A stretch of 64,000 nucleotides of DNA, from NCBI RefSeq assembly GCF_026847645.1, contig NZ_JAPSMC010000006.1, positions 1 to 64,000 of the forward strand. The letters run 5' to 3'. Under the pieces are notes generated by a model. That model saw only the letters and a list, made by a program, of their open reading frames with translations. It had not been told where the DNA came from and searched no databases. This document shows, in pieces, positions 16,085 through 24,169 of the stretch; within the stretch, counting starts at the first letter, position 1, and each line of letters opens with the position of its first letter. The position numbers were made by a program, and so were the translations under genes. Source of the DNA: Anoxybacillus sp. J5B_2022 (GTDB taxonomy: Bacteria > Bacillota > Bacilli > Bacillales > Anoxybacillaceae).

Positions 16085-17659
16085 TTGTTCCGCATTTTAG
16101 TGTCTGATTCGATGAGCGAGGAAGGTTTGGCTCCTCTACGAAAATCCGAACAAATTGAAGTCGTACAAAAAAAGGTCACGGAAGTCGAAGACTGCCTGCA
16201 TGAATTTGATGCATTACTCGTGCGCAGTGCAACAAAAGTTACCGAAGAATTGCTGCAAAAAATGCCGAATTTAAAAATTGTCGGCCGCGCTGGTGTCGGC
16301 GTGGATAACATTGACGTCGATGCCGCAACACGACATGGTGTCGTCGTTATTAACGCGCCAAACGGCAACACGATTTCGACGGCTGAACATACGTTTGCGA
16401 TGATGGCCGCCCTTGTTCGCCGCATTCCGCAAGCACACATTTCCGTCAAATCGCGGGAATGGAACCGCAACGCGTTTGTCGGAAACGAGCTATACGGTAA
16501 GCATTTAGGTATTATCGGCTTTGGCCGCATCGGCTCAGAAGTAGCGAAACGGGCGCGCGCGTTCGGCATGAAAGTGCATGTGTACGATCCGTTTTTAACA
16601 AAAGAGCGGGCAGAAAAGCTTGGTGTTTCCGTCTGTACACTTGATGAAGTGCTGGCGCTTTCCGATATCATTACGGTACATACGCCGCTGACAAAAGAAA
16701 CGAAAGGGTTGCTGGGCGAAAAAAATCTCGCCAAAACGAAAAAAGGTGTCTACCTACTGAACTGTGCCCGCGGCGGCATTATTGATGAACAGGCACTTGT
16801 TAAATTTTTAGAAAACGGACACGTTGCCGGTGCTGCGCTTGACGTGTTTGAAAAAGAACCGTTAGGTGATCATCCGCTTCTTTCCTTTGACAACGTGATT
16901 GTCACACCACATCTTGGGGCTTCAACGGTCGAAGCGCAGCTGAACGTCGCCGCGCAAGTGGCGGAAGAAGTGTTGCAATTTTTAGAAGGAAAACCAGTCA
17001 CATCGTCGATCAACTTGCCGACGTTATCGAAAGATGTGTACGCGAAAATTCAATCATTCTATAACCTTGCGAAAAAAATGGGCATTCTCGCTTCGCAATT
17101 TATGAATATTCCTGTGCAAGAAATTACGGTTACGTATGCTGGGACAGTCGCTGATTTAGAAACGACATACATTACACGCAGCTTGCTCGCAGGCTTCCTA
17201 AAACCGCGCGTGGCATCGACGGTTAACGAAGTAAATGCGGCGATGGTCGCAAAAGAGCGCGGCATTACGTTCGGCGAAAAGTTTTCTGACGAAACGCACG
17301 GCTATGCGAACTGCATTTCGTTAACGGTATATGGCGAAAACAAAGTGTTTACGATGAAAGGAACGCACATTCCAAATTACGGCGACCGCATCGTTCAGTT
17401 TGATGGATTTTCGATCGACTTCGCACCGGAAGGATACCTCCTTTATATTCAACATCACGACAAACCAGGAATGATCGGAAAAGTCGGTAACGTATTAGGC
17501 GCCCACGATGTCAACATCGCGACGATGCAAGTCGGCCGTCAGCAAGCCGGCGGAAAAGCGATTATGATGCTTTCGTTAGACAAGCCGCTCGATGAGGAGC
17601 TGTTAGAGAAACTGATTGAAATCGGGGATATTGAAACCGCCAAAAAATTAGAAGTATAA
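16085..17659 (+). CDS. serA: D-3-phosphoglycerate dehydrogenase SerA
   Basis: SerA oxidises 3-phosphoglycerate with NAD, the first step of serine synthesis. The 524-residue protein is the long form. It has a substrate domain with VGRAGVGVDNIDV, an NAD domain with GFGRIGSEVAKR (about 147-158), the catalytic region LLNCARGGIIDE, an intervening domain, and a C-terminal ACT domain (LLYIQHHDKPGMIGKVGNVLG, from about 452) that usually binds serine for feedback inhibition. The start is TTG at 16085-16087 with AAAGGAG 9 nt upstream. Neighbours fer and the resDE region are conserved with B. subtilis. Confidence 0.97.
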   Translation: MFRILVSDSMSEEGLAPLRKSEQIEVVQKKVTEVEDCLHEFDALLVRSATKVTEELLQKMPNLKIVGRAGVGVDNIDVDAATRHGVVVINAPNGNTISTAEHTFAMMAALVRRIPQAHISVKSREWNRNAFVGNELYGKHLGIIGFGRIGSEVAKRARAFGMKVHVYDPFLTKERAEKLGVSVCTLDEVLALSDIITVHTPLTKETKGLLGEKNLAKTKKGVYLLNCARGGIIDEQALVKFLENGHVAGAALDVFEKEPLGDHPLLSFDNVIVTPHLGASTVEAQLNVAAQVAEEVLQFLEGKPVTSSINLPTLSKDVYAKIQSFYNLAKKMGILASQFMNIPVQEITVTYAGTVADLETTYITRSLLAGFLKPRVASTVNEVNAAMVAKERGITFGEKFSDETHGYANCISLTVYGENKVFTMKGTHIPNYGDRIVQFDGFSIDFAPEGYLLYIQHHDKPGMIGKVGNVLGAHDVNIATMQVGRQQAGGKAIMMLSLDKPLDEELLEKLIEIGDIETAKKLEV

Positions 17660-17664
17660 AAAAT

Positions 17665-17694
17665 AAAAAGGAATGGGCAACCCCATTCCTTTTT
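17665..17694. terminator. Bidirectional terminator between serA and the PHP phosphatase
   Basis: AAAAAGGAATGGG (17665-17677) pairs with CCCATTCCTTTTT (17682-17694). T runs occur on both strands, between two convergent genes. Confidence 0.93.
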
Positions 17695-17699
17695 CATTT

Positions 17700-18512
17700 T
17701 TATCCTAGCGGTACTGCTTTTCGCTCGCCTTTATGGAATGTCATTAGCTCGGTATAGCCAACTTCTTTCGCAAGGGCAATGGCCTTGTCAAAATCAGCAC
17801 CGACATGTTCTGGCACGTGGGCATCGGACGAAAGCACGATTGGAATCTTTTTATCGTAGCACATTTGCAGCAGCCGCTTGTCTGGATATAGCTCTCCTAC
17901 CGGCTTGCGCAGCCCTGCGGTGCTAATTTCGACGCACGTCTTCGAATTGGCAAGCGCCGTCGTCGCTCGGTCGTACTGTTCAAGCAAAAACTCTTCATCT
18001 TCTGGAACGTATTTAAAAATTTTCACTAAGTCCAAATGACCAATAATGTCAAACAAATTCGACTCCGCTAACGTCACAACTTGGTCAAAATATTTGCGGT
18101 ATGTATCATATAAATCTCGCCGCTCCCATTCTTTCCGATATTCTGCCAAATCAATGCCAAAATCATCGACCCAATGAATCGAGCCAATGACGTAATCAAA
18201 ATCGTACGCGCGAATAAATTCAGCCATTTCCTCATGTTTTCCTGGCGTATAATCCATTTCCACCGACATTTTCACATCAATTCCTGCATCCCACGCTTCA
18301 TGGAATAAACGGACATAGTCAGCCATGTCGTAGTAACGACGCTCTTCCACCCACGGATTGGAAAGAATGTTTTTCGTTTGGTAAAAATGATACGCATGTT
18401 CCGAAATACCAAAGTGTTGAATCCCTTTTCGCGCCGCCTCGTTTGTAAATTGTTTTAAATAATCGAGCGTCAGCGTTCCCCGCTCTAAATGGTTATGATA
18501 GTCTGTGAGCAT
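17700..18512 (-). CDS. PHP-domain histidinol-phosphatase-like protein
   Basis: This 270-residue PHP-family protein begins with the metal-binding DYHNHLERG motif and continues with ISEHAYHF, EMDYTPGKH, IGSIHWVDDFG, IGHLDLVK and a C-terminal SSDAHVPEHVG, which supply the His/Asp ligands of a trinuclear metal centre. Such proteins are usually annotated as histidinol-phosphatase, but it is not close to B. subtilis HisJ (YtvP), and no other his gene lies nearby, so another phosphoester substrate is possible. The ATG has GGGGAGGAG upstream. It is convergent with serA and monocistronic. Confidence 0.82.
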   Translation of the reverse strand: MLTDYHNHLERGTLTLDYLKQFTNEAARKGIQHFGISEHAYHFYQTKNILSNPWVEERRYYDMADYVRLFHEAWDAGIDVKMSVEMDYTPGKHEEMAEFIRAYDFDYVIGSIHWVDDFGIDLAEYRKEWERRDLYDTYRKYFDQVVTLAESNLFDIIGHLDLVKIFKYVPEDEEFLLEQYDRATTALANSKTCVEISTAGLRKPVGELYPDKRLLQMCYDKKIPIVLSSDAHVPEHVGADFDKAIALAKEVGYTELMTFHKGERKAVPLG

Positions 18513-18597
18513 TGTAATCTCCTCCCCGCTATGTTTTTCTTCTCATTATATCTATTAATAAGCGGGAGGACAATCACTTTCATGAATTTTCAAAATG

Positions 18598-18684
18598 TTA
18601 ATTGGCAAGCCCGATCATAAATAATAAGCGAATGCACACGACCATCCCTGCCACCGCAAGCAACCGTTTCACCACATCTTCCAT
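18598..18684 (-). CDS. 28-residue hydrophobic peptide
   Basis: A short frame encodes MEDVVKRLLAVAGMVVCIRL followed by LFMIGLAN, a single hydrophobic segment with an internal arginine. It has a strong Shine-Dalgarno (GGGAGG, 18694-18699) exactly 9 nt before the ATG (18682-18684). That ribosome site, the unbroken hydrophobic character and the otherwise empty 245-bp gap argue that it is translated. No function is known to me. Confidence 0.5.
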   Translation of the reverse strand: MEDVVKRLLAVAGMVVCIRLLFMIGLAN

Positions 18685-18756
18685 CGCTTCGTTCCTCCCT
18701 TTCGTGATATCAGCCATATATGTATTATGTGAAAAAAGGAACGATTAGAACTGGTT

Positions 18757-19065
18757 TTATTCGACGGGAGTTCGTGGTAATTCGCTAAAATATTTAATCT
18801 GTATATTTTCTATTTTGGCGATCTCCAGCAATAGCTTTTCATCAAATTCATCTTCTAACGGTTTTTCAAGGAAAATGATGTCAATTTTATTTGACGATGA
18901 GTGAAGTAATTCATAAAACTCACTTCTCTCCGCATATTGATCGATAAATACACCTTTTATAACATTGTCCGTTTCTAATTGTCGAATGAAGTCATTTATG
19001 AACGCAATTACTTCTTCTATTTTTTGGTTTACCTTCATTTGATAATAAATTGCGATTGTTGCCAC
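18757..19065 (-). CDS. Resolvase-fold-like protein lacking the catalytic serine
   Basis: The 102-residue protein starts MATIAIYYQMKVNQKIEEVI and continues GVFIDQYAERSEFYELLHSSSNKIDIIFLEKPLEDEF. This follows the pattern of the N-terminal catalytic domain of serine recombinases (xAIYxRxS, then VFxDxxxSR, then DxxxVxKxDRL), but the serine and the arginines needed for strand exchange are absent. There is no DNA-binding domain. It is therefore probably not a recombinase. The start is GTG at 19063-19065 with GAGAGGG 9 nt upstream. It is divergent from the methylase gene and shares its AT-rich composition, so it may belong to the same acquired island. Confidence 0.55.
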   Translation of the reverse strand: MATIAIYYQMKVNQKIEEVIAFINDFIRQLETDNVIKGVFIDQYAERSEFYELLHSSSNKIDIIFLEKPLEDEFDEKLLLEIAKIENIQIKYFSELPRTPVE

Positions 19066-19111
19066 TTGTATCAACCCTCTCTGTTAGGGTATTGCCAAAG
19101 TAGGCTATAAT

Positions 19112-19156
19112 ATTTTAACACTTCAACAACCACTCAACAACAAAATTTGCTATAAT
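19112..19156. promoter_or_regulatory. Divergent promoters of the restriction-modification island
   Basis: On the plus strand an extended -10, TGCTATAAT (TATAAT at 19151-19156), lies 36 bp before the methylase start. On the minus strand TTGTTG (complement of 19135-19140) and TAAAAT (complement of 19112-19117), 17 nt apart, could serve the resolvase-like gene. The two promoters are close together, so expression could be linked. Confidence 0.45.
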
Positions 19157-19191
19157 GAACCTAGGACAAATGTTCGAGGGAGGTGTTCCAT

Positions 19192-20187
19192 TTGTTATAT
19201 CGGTTTATTGATCTTTTTGCTGGTATCGGAGGTATGCGACTTGCTTTCGAACCATATGGTATTTGTGTATTTTCATCTGAGTGGGATATAAAGGCACAGG
19301 AAACGTATATAGCTAATTTTGGCGAGAAACCGCATGGAGATATCAGAAAGATTGATGTAAAAGATATTCCTGACCACGATATTTTGTTAGCCGGTTTCCC
19401 GTGTCAACCATTCTCTATTGCGGGTGTCAGCAAAAAAAAATCATTGGGGAAACCGCACGGCTTTCTCGATGAAACACAAGGAACATTGTTTTTTGATATT
19501 GCACGTATCCTAAAAGAAAAACAACCGCAAGCGTTTTTGTTAGAAAATGTAAAAAACCTTAAGAGCCATGATAAAGGTAGAACATACCGAATCATAAAAA
19601 ATGTGTTAGAGTACGAATTAGGTTATACAGTGTACGATGCGGTATTAAATGCAAAAGGACTTGTCCCACAAAATCGCGAACGTATCTATATTGTCGGCTT
19701 TAAAAAGCCCATCAAATTTGAATTTCCTAAAATCCCCGAAAAAGGACCTGCGCTTCGTACGATTTTAGAAGAAAATGTAGAAGATAAATATACTTTATCA
19801 GATAAACTATGGGAATATCTTCAATCATATAAAGAGAAACACGCTAAAAAAGGCAACGGATTTGGATATGGACTAGCTGATCTTAACTCTTACAGCAGGA
19901 CATTATCTGCTCGATACTATAAAGACGGAAGCGAAATTTTAATTCCTCAAAAAGGGAAAAATCCTAGGAGATTGACTCCACGAGAATGCGCTCGTTTACA
20001 AGGTTTTCCAGAAACATTCAAGATTGTAGTTAGCAATACCGCTGCATATAAACAGTTTGGAAATAGCGTTGCTGTTCCCGTCGTGAAATTAATCGCAGAA
20101 AAAATGATCCAAGCTATCGAGAAGGATGAAATGATCGAAAACAATCTGAATGTGAAAGAGGGAAAGATCGAATATGCAACAAAATAA
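19192..20187 (+). CDS. Dcm-like DNA (cytosine-5-)-methyltransferase
   Basis: This 331-residue C5 methylase has motif [16 protein letters not shown], motif [10 protein letters not shown] with catalytic C71, motif [10 protein letters not shown], motif [16 protein letters not shown], and motif [11 protein letters not shown]. The target-recognition region carries [11 protein letters not shown] and [16 protein letters not shown], closely like E. coli Dcm and M.EcoRII, so the second C of CCWGG is the likely target. The start chosen is TTG at 19192-19194, 8 nt after GAGGGAGG; the longer GTG at 19183 overlaps the ribosome site. It protects host DNA against the endonuclease encoded next, whose gene overlaps by 14 bp. 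The low GC and lack of a syntenic partner indicate acquisition. Confidence 0.93.
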   Translation: MLYRFIDLFAGIGGMRLAFEPYGICVFSSEWDIKAQETYIANFGEKPHGDIRKIDVKDIPDHDILLAGFPCQPFSIAGVSKKKSLGKPHGFLDETQGTLFFDIARILKEKQPQAFLLENVKNLKSHDKGRTYRIIKNVLEYELGYTVYDAVLNAKGLVPQNRERIYIVGFKKPIKFEFPKIPEKGPALRTILEENVEDKYTLSDKLWEYLQSYKEKHAKKGNGFGYGLADLNSYSRTLSARYYKDGSEILIPQKGKNPRRLTPRECARLQGFPETFKIVVSNTAAYKQFGNSVAVPVVKLIAEKMIQAIEKDEMIENNLNVKEGKIEYATK

Positions 20188-21349
20188 TTCCGAAAAACTG
20201 ATGAGTGCAATTGGAGCGGCCAAGAAGTTTGGTCGCTTTTATTGCAAAATAATTTCTGCTAATGACGCCGATTTGACAGGAGCCCACCAAGCAGGTATTT
20301 ACATCGCAAAACAAGCTTGGCATATCTTTTTTGAGGAAAAAGGGAGAAAAGGGGAGAATAAAGATAAATTTATAAAAGTCTATATTGAAGGTTATATTCC
20401 GTTTGAAAGCCGCGTCATTTACTATGGTAAGGGAACGCGAAATGAATATAGGCTTACCAGGTTTTGGAATCAATCACCTTTCCATAAAGAAGAGCAAGTC
20501 GGAAATTTAATCATCTTTATTCCGGTTGACCATGAGAATTTTAAAGTTTGGATTTTAGACACAGAAGAAGAGATTGAACTATTTTTGAATACATTTTCTT
20601 TATCAATTATGGAAAATCATGCAGTATACGATGAGGGGACGATAAAAGATATTGACTTATCTGCAAAACTAGAGCAAGAGATTGAGAAAGTTTCTGCTTT
20701 ATTTAATGATTTTCCTGAAACGATTCAACTTGCTGAAACAGCAAGAAAAGTGCATAAATGCGTATATAAGAAAAAAGCATTTTCACCTGACCATATCCTC
20801 CTAGAGTGGGTGAAAACGGAATATAATGTATTTAGGGCGATTGAAAAAAATGTATATAAAGACTATCTAACAAAGCCTTTCAATGATTTGGAAACGCTTA
20901 TTACCGTTGCAAACAGTGTGTTAAATAGAAGAAAAAGCCGAGCTGGAAAATCTTTAGAGCATCATGTAGATTTTTTGCTAACTTCCTATAACATTCCATT
21001 TAGCCATCCAGGCAAATCGGAAGGAAATAAAAAACCGGATTTTTTATTTCCCTCAAATGATGCATATGCAAATTTTTCATTTCCTGAAACAGATTTAATC
21101 TTCTTAGGAGTAAAAACTACTTGCAAAGATCGATGGAGACAAATACTTAACGAAGCGGACAGGATAAAAGAAAAACACTTATTAACGCTTCAACAAGGGA
21201 TATCTCCAAACCAATTAGATGAAATGGCAGCAGAAAAAGTAATTCTAGTCGTTCCAAAACCGTATCATTCATTTTATCCAGCAGCATATCAGCACAGACT
21301 ATGGACCATTGAGAAATTTATACAGTTTGCTGAAGAAAAGTATAGTTGA
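20174..21349 (+). CDS. EcoRII-like type II restriction endonuclease
   Basis: The 391-residue protein follows EcoRII in both domains. The N-terminal effector-type domain has [17 protein letters not shown] and a [10 protein letters not shown] segment. The C-terminal nuclease domain has [26 protein letters not shown] and [21 protein letters not shown]298, K314 and K318 fall at the positions of the EcoRII catalytic Y308, K324 and K328 (constant offset of 10). It should therefore be a type IIE enzyme cutting before CCWGG, in agreement with the Dcm-like partner. The start overlaps the methylase stop by 14 bp, so synthesis is coupled. There is no sign of truncation. Confidence 0.9.
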   Translation: MQQNNSEKLMSAIGAAKKFGRFYCKIISANDADLTGAHQAGIYIAKQAWHIFFEEKGRKGENKDKFIKVYIEGYIPFESRVIYYGKGTRNEYRLTRFWNQSPFHKEEQVGNLIIFIPVDHENFKVWILDTEEEIELFLNTFSLSIMENHAVYDEGTIKDIDLSAKLEQEIEKVSALFNDFPETIQLAETARKVHKCVYKKKAFSPDHILLEWVKTEYNVFRAIEKNVYKDYLTKPFNDLETLITVANSVLNRRKSRAGKSLEHHVDFLLTSYNIPFSHPGKSEGNKKPDFLFPSNDAYANFSFPETDLIFLGVKTTCKDRWRQILNEADRIKEKHLLTLQQGISPNQLDEMAAEKVILVVPKPYHSFYPAAYQHRLWTIEKFIQFAEEKYS

Positions 21350-21366
21350 GAAAAAATAGCAAAGAA

Positions 21367-21397
21367 ACAGGTGCCACAAAAGTGGTGGGGCACCTGT
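21367..21397 (-). terminator. Terminator of sigX-rsiX
   Basis: ACAGGTGCC (21367-21375) pairs with GGCACCTGT (21389-21397), with GCCAC/GTGG pairing inside. Only the minus strand has a T-rich tail, so it ends the rsiX transcript; the endonuclease gene stops 18 bp away on the other side. Confidence 0.7.
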
Positions 21398-21404
21398 CGA
21401 ACGG

Positions 21405-22523
21405 TTAGTGGGCCGGCACCGGATTCGGTGCGACGGGCACCTCGATTTTTTCGTTGAACCGGTACGGTCCGATATGATCGACGCTTCCGCCGGTAAACGT
21501 GACCGACCGAAAACGAAATTCTTTCGCCGTCAACAAGATCGCCTCGAGCATCCATTGCGATATAGCGGAATCAGAAAACGACGAGTCAGCGGCAAATTGA
21601 ACAACGAGGCCGTCGTTTTGTTTTTGGACGGAGGCAATATGCACTTCTTTCGCAATCGATGGACGGAACAGATCGCCGGTCACATGTTGCATGCTGTAAA
21701 GCGCTTCTTCAATCGTCGCAAACTCCTGTAATGACGGCGCTAAAAACAGCGGATAAGAGTGATCCAGCTGGTAAAAATAATACGCTCGCTTTTTCGGCGA
21801 AATGGTCATCGCTTCAAGATGGCCGGTATTCGGTAAATCAATGCCTTTTTTCGTGTCCGTAAAAAATTGCACGCTCGTTCCTCCTAGCCAGCGGACCGTT
21901 TCTTCTACGCTCGCGAGAAACATCGTTTCGCCCGTAGAACCGCTTGAAAAAACCGGATGGGTTTTCGGAAGGCGAACGATCCACACGTCCGGATGATCAA
22001 CGGCAGCGGAAAGTCCTACCCCGTCAAACCAGCGGCTGTCCAGTCCCCATTCCGCAAGTTGCGATTTCGCCGCTTCTATTTGCTTGTCGCGCGCGATTTG
22101 TTCGTTTGCTACAAAGCTAATGGGAATGATCGTCTGAGCGCTTTTATCTGGGAGACCGAAAACGACCGCTTTTCCGCTCATGATGACACGGGAAGAAACA
22201 GCAGCCGCTTGATCTGCTTGCAGCGTCCTATTTTGTTCCGGCGCTGATTCTTTCGCCTTCATCGTGATGGACATTTTCGGCTGTTGCTCTTTGCTGCTTT
22301 CATTCGTAGGTGAGGAAGAATAAAGCGATACACTGATCACAACAAATAGGCAGGCGGCTGCTAGCGAAACGACCGTTGGAACGATGCGCGTGCTGCGTTG
22401 CTTGCTTGTTGAAGTGAACTCGATGTGCCGGTAAATCGCTTCTTTCGAACGGCGATCCTTCACCTGTGGCATTTGCTTCAATAGCGATTGAATCTCTTCC
22501 TCATTCCATCGGGATTTTCTCAT
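21405..22523 (-). CDS. rsiX: Anti-sigma-X factor RsiX
   Basis: RsiX (372 residues; 368 in B. subtilis) holds SigX inactive at the membrane. The N-terminal cytoplasmic part (SRWNEEEIQSLLKQMPQVKDRRSKEAIYRHI) is the sigma-binding region, one membrane helix follows at about 47-68 (TVVSLAAACLFVVISVSLY), and the long extracellular part contains a GerMN-like domain toward the C-terminus. The ATG lies inside sigX (23-bp overlap), giving coupled, stoichiometric synthesis. It is identified by position behind sigX and by length and topology. Confidence 0.9.
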   Translation of the reverse strand: MRKSRWNEEEIQSLLKQMPQVKDRRSKEAIYRHIEFTSTSKQRSTRIVPTVVSLAAACLFVVISVSLYSSSPTNESSKEQQPKMSITMKAKESAPEQNRTLQADQAAAVSSRVIMSGKAVVFGLPDKSAQTIIPISFVANEQIARDKQIEAAKSQLAEWGLDSRWFDGVGLSAAVDHPDVWIVRLPKTHPVFSSGSTGETMFLASVEETVRWLGGTSVQFFTDTKKGIDLPNTGHLEAMTISPKKRAYYFYQLDHSYPLFLAPSLQEFATIEEALYSMQHVTGDLFRPSIAKEVHIASVQKQNDGLVVQFAADSSFSDSAISQWMLEAILLTAKEFRFRSVTFTGGSVDHIGPYRFNEKIEVPVAPNPVPAH

Positions 22524-23049
22524 GATGCCAACCTCCCTTCGCTGCTTCTTCCTCCATTTGCTGCCTGAGCCGTTTTAACGCCCGGTGCTGCGTCGTTTTC
22601 ACTTTGCTTTCCGTCCAGCCAAGCGCTTCGGCCGTTTCCGCTACCGACAGTCCTTGAATAAACCGAAGCACGACGACAAGTCGCTGATCAATGGTACAAC
22701 CGCCTAAGCAGCGGTACATGAGCTGAATTTCTTCGTTTTGAACAGCGATCTCCTCTGGCAACGGGCTAGGATCGTGCAGCGGCTGTACTGTCCAGTCGAA
22801 CGTTTTCATGATTTTGTAGCGCCAACTTCTTTGCTTGCGAAAAAAATCAATCGCGACATGCTTCGCAATCGACAACAGCCACGTCTTTTCGCTGCTTCTC
22901 CCTTCAAACCGATCGTACGAGCGCAATACTTTCATATATACTTCTTGAACAAGGTCTTCCGCCTGTTCTCGATTTCGTACCATATAAAATAAAAACTGAA
23001 ACAAATCTTGATGATATTTTTCGTACAGTTCATCGAAAATGGAGTCCAT
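22501..23049 (-). CDS. sigX: ECF RNA polymerase sigma factor SigX
   Basis: This 182-residue ECF sigma factor matches B. subtilis SigX closely: YHQDLFQFLFYMV, the region 2 segment EDLVQEVYMKVLRSYDRFEGRSSEKTWLL, and region 4 LGWTESKVKTTQHRALKRLR. SigX directs genes for cell-surface modification (D-alanylation, phosphatidylethanolamine) and so affects cationic peptide resistance. The ATG has GGGAGGGG upstream. In B. subtilis sigX directly follows resE; here the cobalamin operon lies between them. Confidence 0.96.
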   Translation of the reverse strand: MDSIFDELYEKYHQDLFQFLFYMVRNREQAEDLVQEVYMKVLRSYDRFEGRSSEKTWLLSIAKHVAIDFFRKQRSWRYKIMKTFDWTVQPLHDPSPLPEEIAVQNEEIQLMYRCLGGCTIDQRLVVVLRFIQGLSVAETAEALGWTESKVKTTQHRALKRLRQQMEEEAAKGGWHHEKIPME

Positions 23050-23076
23050 CCATTCCCCTCCCGTTCTACTGCATTA

Positions 23077-23103
23077 GTCGCGACCATCATCGTTTTTGTT
23101 ACA
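23077..23103 (-). promoter_or_regulatory. SigX-dependent autoregulatory promoter
   Basis: On the minus strand TGTAAC (complement of 23098-23103), a 17-nt spacer and CGAC (complement of 23077-23080) match the B. subtilis SigX autoregulatory pattern (TGTAAC, 17 nt, CGAC) exactly. The sigX ATG is 28 bp downstream. Confidence 0.85.
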
Positions 23104-23127
23104 GCGGCATCTTCAAAATTGTATAAC

Positions 23128-23167
23128 AAAAAAAAGGAAGAATATGACGTGATACTCTCCCTTTTTT
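23128..23167 (-). terminator. Terminator of the cobalamin operon
   Basis: AAAAAGGAAGAATAT (23131-23145) pairs with ATACTCTCCCTTTTT (23152-23166) through a 15-bp stem with two G-U pairs; a T run follows on the minus strand. It sits just upstream of the sigX promoter and insulates it. Confidence 0.85.
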
Positions 23168-23174
23168 ATGACGA

Positions 23175-23747
23175 TTATTGTTCGTCTTTCTCTCGAAACA
23201 CAATCGCGCTTCGTTCGTATTCGACGTCGCGGACGCCTAAACGAGCGTTAATGACGCGAGCGACTGCGAAAAAGTAGTCGGAAAGTCGGTTGACGTACTG
23301 CAAAACAATGTCGTTGATCGGTTCAGCTTTGCTGAGTGACACGATGCAGCGCTCCGCTCTTCTTGTCACCGTCCGTGCCACATGAATCGCAGCCGCCGCT
23401 TTGGAACCGCCCGGCAAAATAAATTTCTCTAACGGAGGCGCTTCTTTAATATATTCATCGATTCGCTGCTCTAAAAACGCCACCATCTCCACCGTTACTT
23501 TGTACGGCAGCTTTCCGTTCACAATTGCTAAATCGCCGCCACAATCAAACAGTTCGTGCTGAATTTTTTGCAGTTCGGCATAAATGTCTTGAAACGCTTC
23601 TCCTTCTAGCAGCGTCATCGCCTGACCGACAAACGAATTCACTTCATCCAACGTACCGTACGCCTCGACGCGCAAATGATCTTTATCGACACGCCCGCCA
23701 ATCAAACTCGTTTTCCCTTTATCGCCTGTTCTCGTATACAGCTTCAT
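23175..23747 (-). CDS. pduO: PduO-type ATP:cob(I)alamin adenosyltransferase
   Basis: It transfers the 5'-deoxyadenosyl group of ATP to cob(I)alamin or cobinamide, the adenosylation step of corrinoid salvage. The 190-residue protein has the N-terminal ATP-binding motif YTRTGDKGKTSLIGG, then RVEAYGTLDEVNSFVG, and the helix with TVTRRAERCIVSL and NRLSDYFFAVAR. This is the PduO (B. subtilis YvqK) type, not CobA. The ATG at 23745-23747 has GGGGAG upstream and overlaps the preceding stop (ATGA). It is the last gene of the cobalamin operon. Confidence 0.94.
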   Translation of the reverse strand: MKLYTRTGDKGKTSLIGGRVDKDHLRVEAYGTLDEVNSFVGQAMTLLEGEAFQDIYAELQKIQHELFDCGGDLAIVNGKLPYKVTVEMVAFLEQRIDEYIKEAPPLEKFILPGGSKAAAAIHVARTVTRRAERCIVSLSKAEPINDIVLQYVNRLSDYFFAVARVINARLGVRDVEYERSAIVFREKDEQ

Positions 23748-24169
23748 TTCTCTCTCCCCTTTATTTGCTCCGCTAGCCCACACCAAATGCGGTCGACACG
23801 GTCACATCGTTTCACCAACTGCTGGTAACACCATCCGGTCACATCGCGCCAATTTCGCTCCTCTTTTTCCATCGGCACAATGCCTTGCGTAATGTCGCAG
23901 CCAATCCAAATGACCTTTCGCCCATCCATTTGTTGTTCCCATTCGTGCCATGCTTGAAAAAACGCACTCCAATGCTTGTTATCCGGCAAGCGGCGAATGA
24001 ACACTTCCATTCCCTCAAAAATAACGATGCGCTCCGTCGCTTCACTCGGCCAAAACGCCTCTTGTTCATAGCCGCTACACCAACGGTATGAGTTTATTTC
24101 CGTAAGTCGGTAGTACTCATACACCCATTTTCTCTTCCCTTGAAACGCACCTCCGACAATGAAATGCAT
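23744..24169 (-). CDS. CobU-like nucleotide-binding protein with altered P-loop
   Basis: The 141-residue protein MHFIVGGAFQGKRKWVYEYY has a P-loop at its very start and, near residues 85-135, IWIGCDITQGIVPMEKEERNWRDVTGWCYQQLVKRCDRVDRIWCG, the same layout as the second half of CobU/CobP kinase-guanylyltransferases (NExGxGIVPxxxxxRxFRDxxGxxNQxxA). The Walker A reads GGAFQGKRK, with Arg where Ser or Thr is usual. A true CobU is encoded two genes upstream, so this may be a divergent second kinase or guanylyltransferase. The ATG at 24167-24169 has GGAGGGG 8 nt upstream, but lies 76 bp inside the cobC-like gene, an unusually long overlap. Confidence 0.7.
   Translation of the reverse strand: MHFIVGGAFQGKRKWVYEYYRLTEINSYRWCSGYEQEAFWPSEATERIVIFEGMEVFIRRLPDNKHWSAFFQAWHEWEQQMDGRKVIWIGCDITQGIVPMEKEERNWRDVTGWCYQQLVKRCDRVDRIWCGLAEQIKGREK

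Noticed and set aside
16051-16734. Minus-strand ORF of 227 codons
   Set aside because: Antisense to serA, whose motifs are unambiguous; Ser/Thr/Phe-rich shadow composition.
18757-19065. Active serine recombinase
   Set aside because: The catalytic serine and essential arginines are missing and there is no DNA-binding domain.
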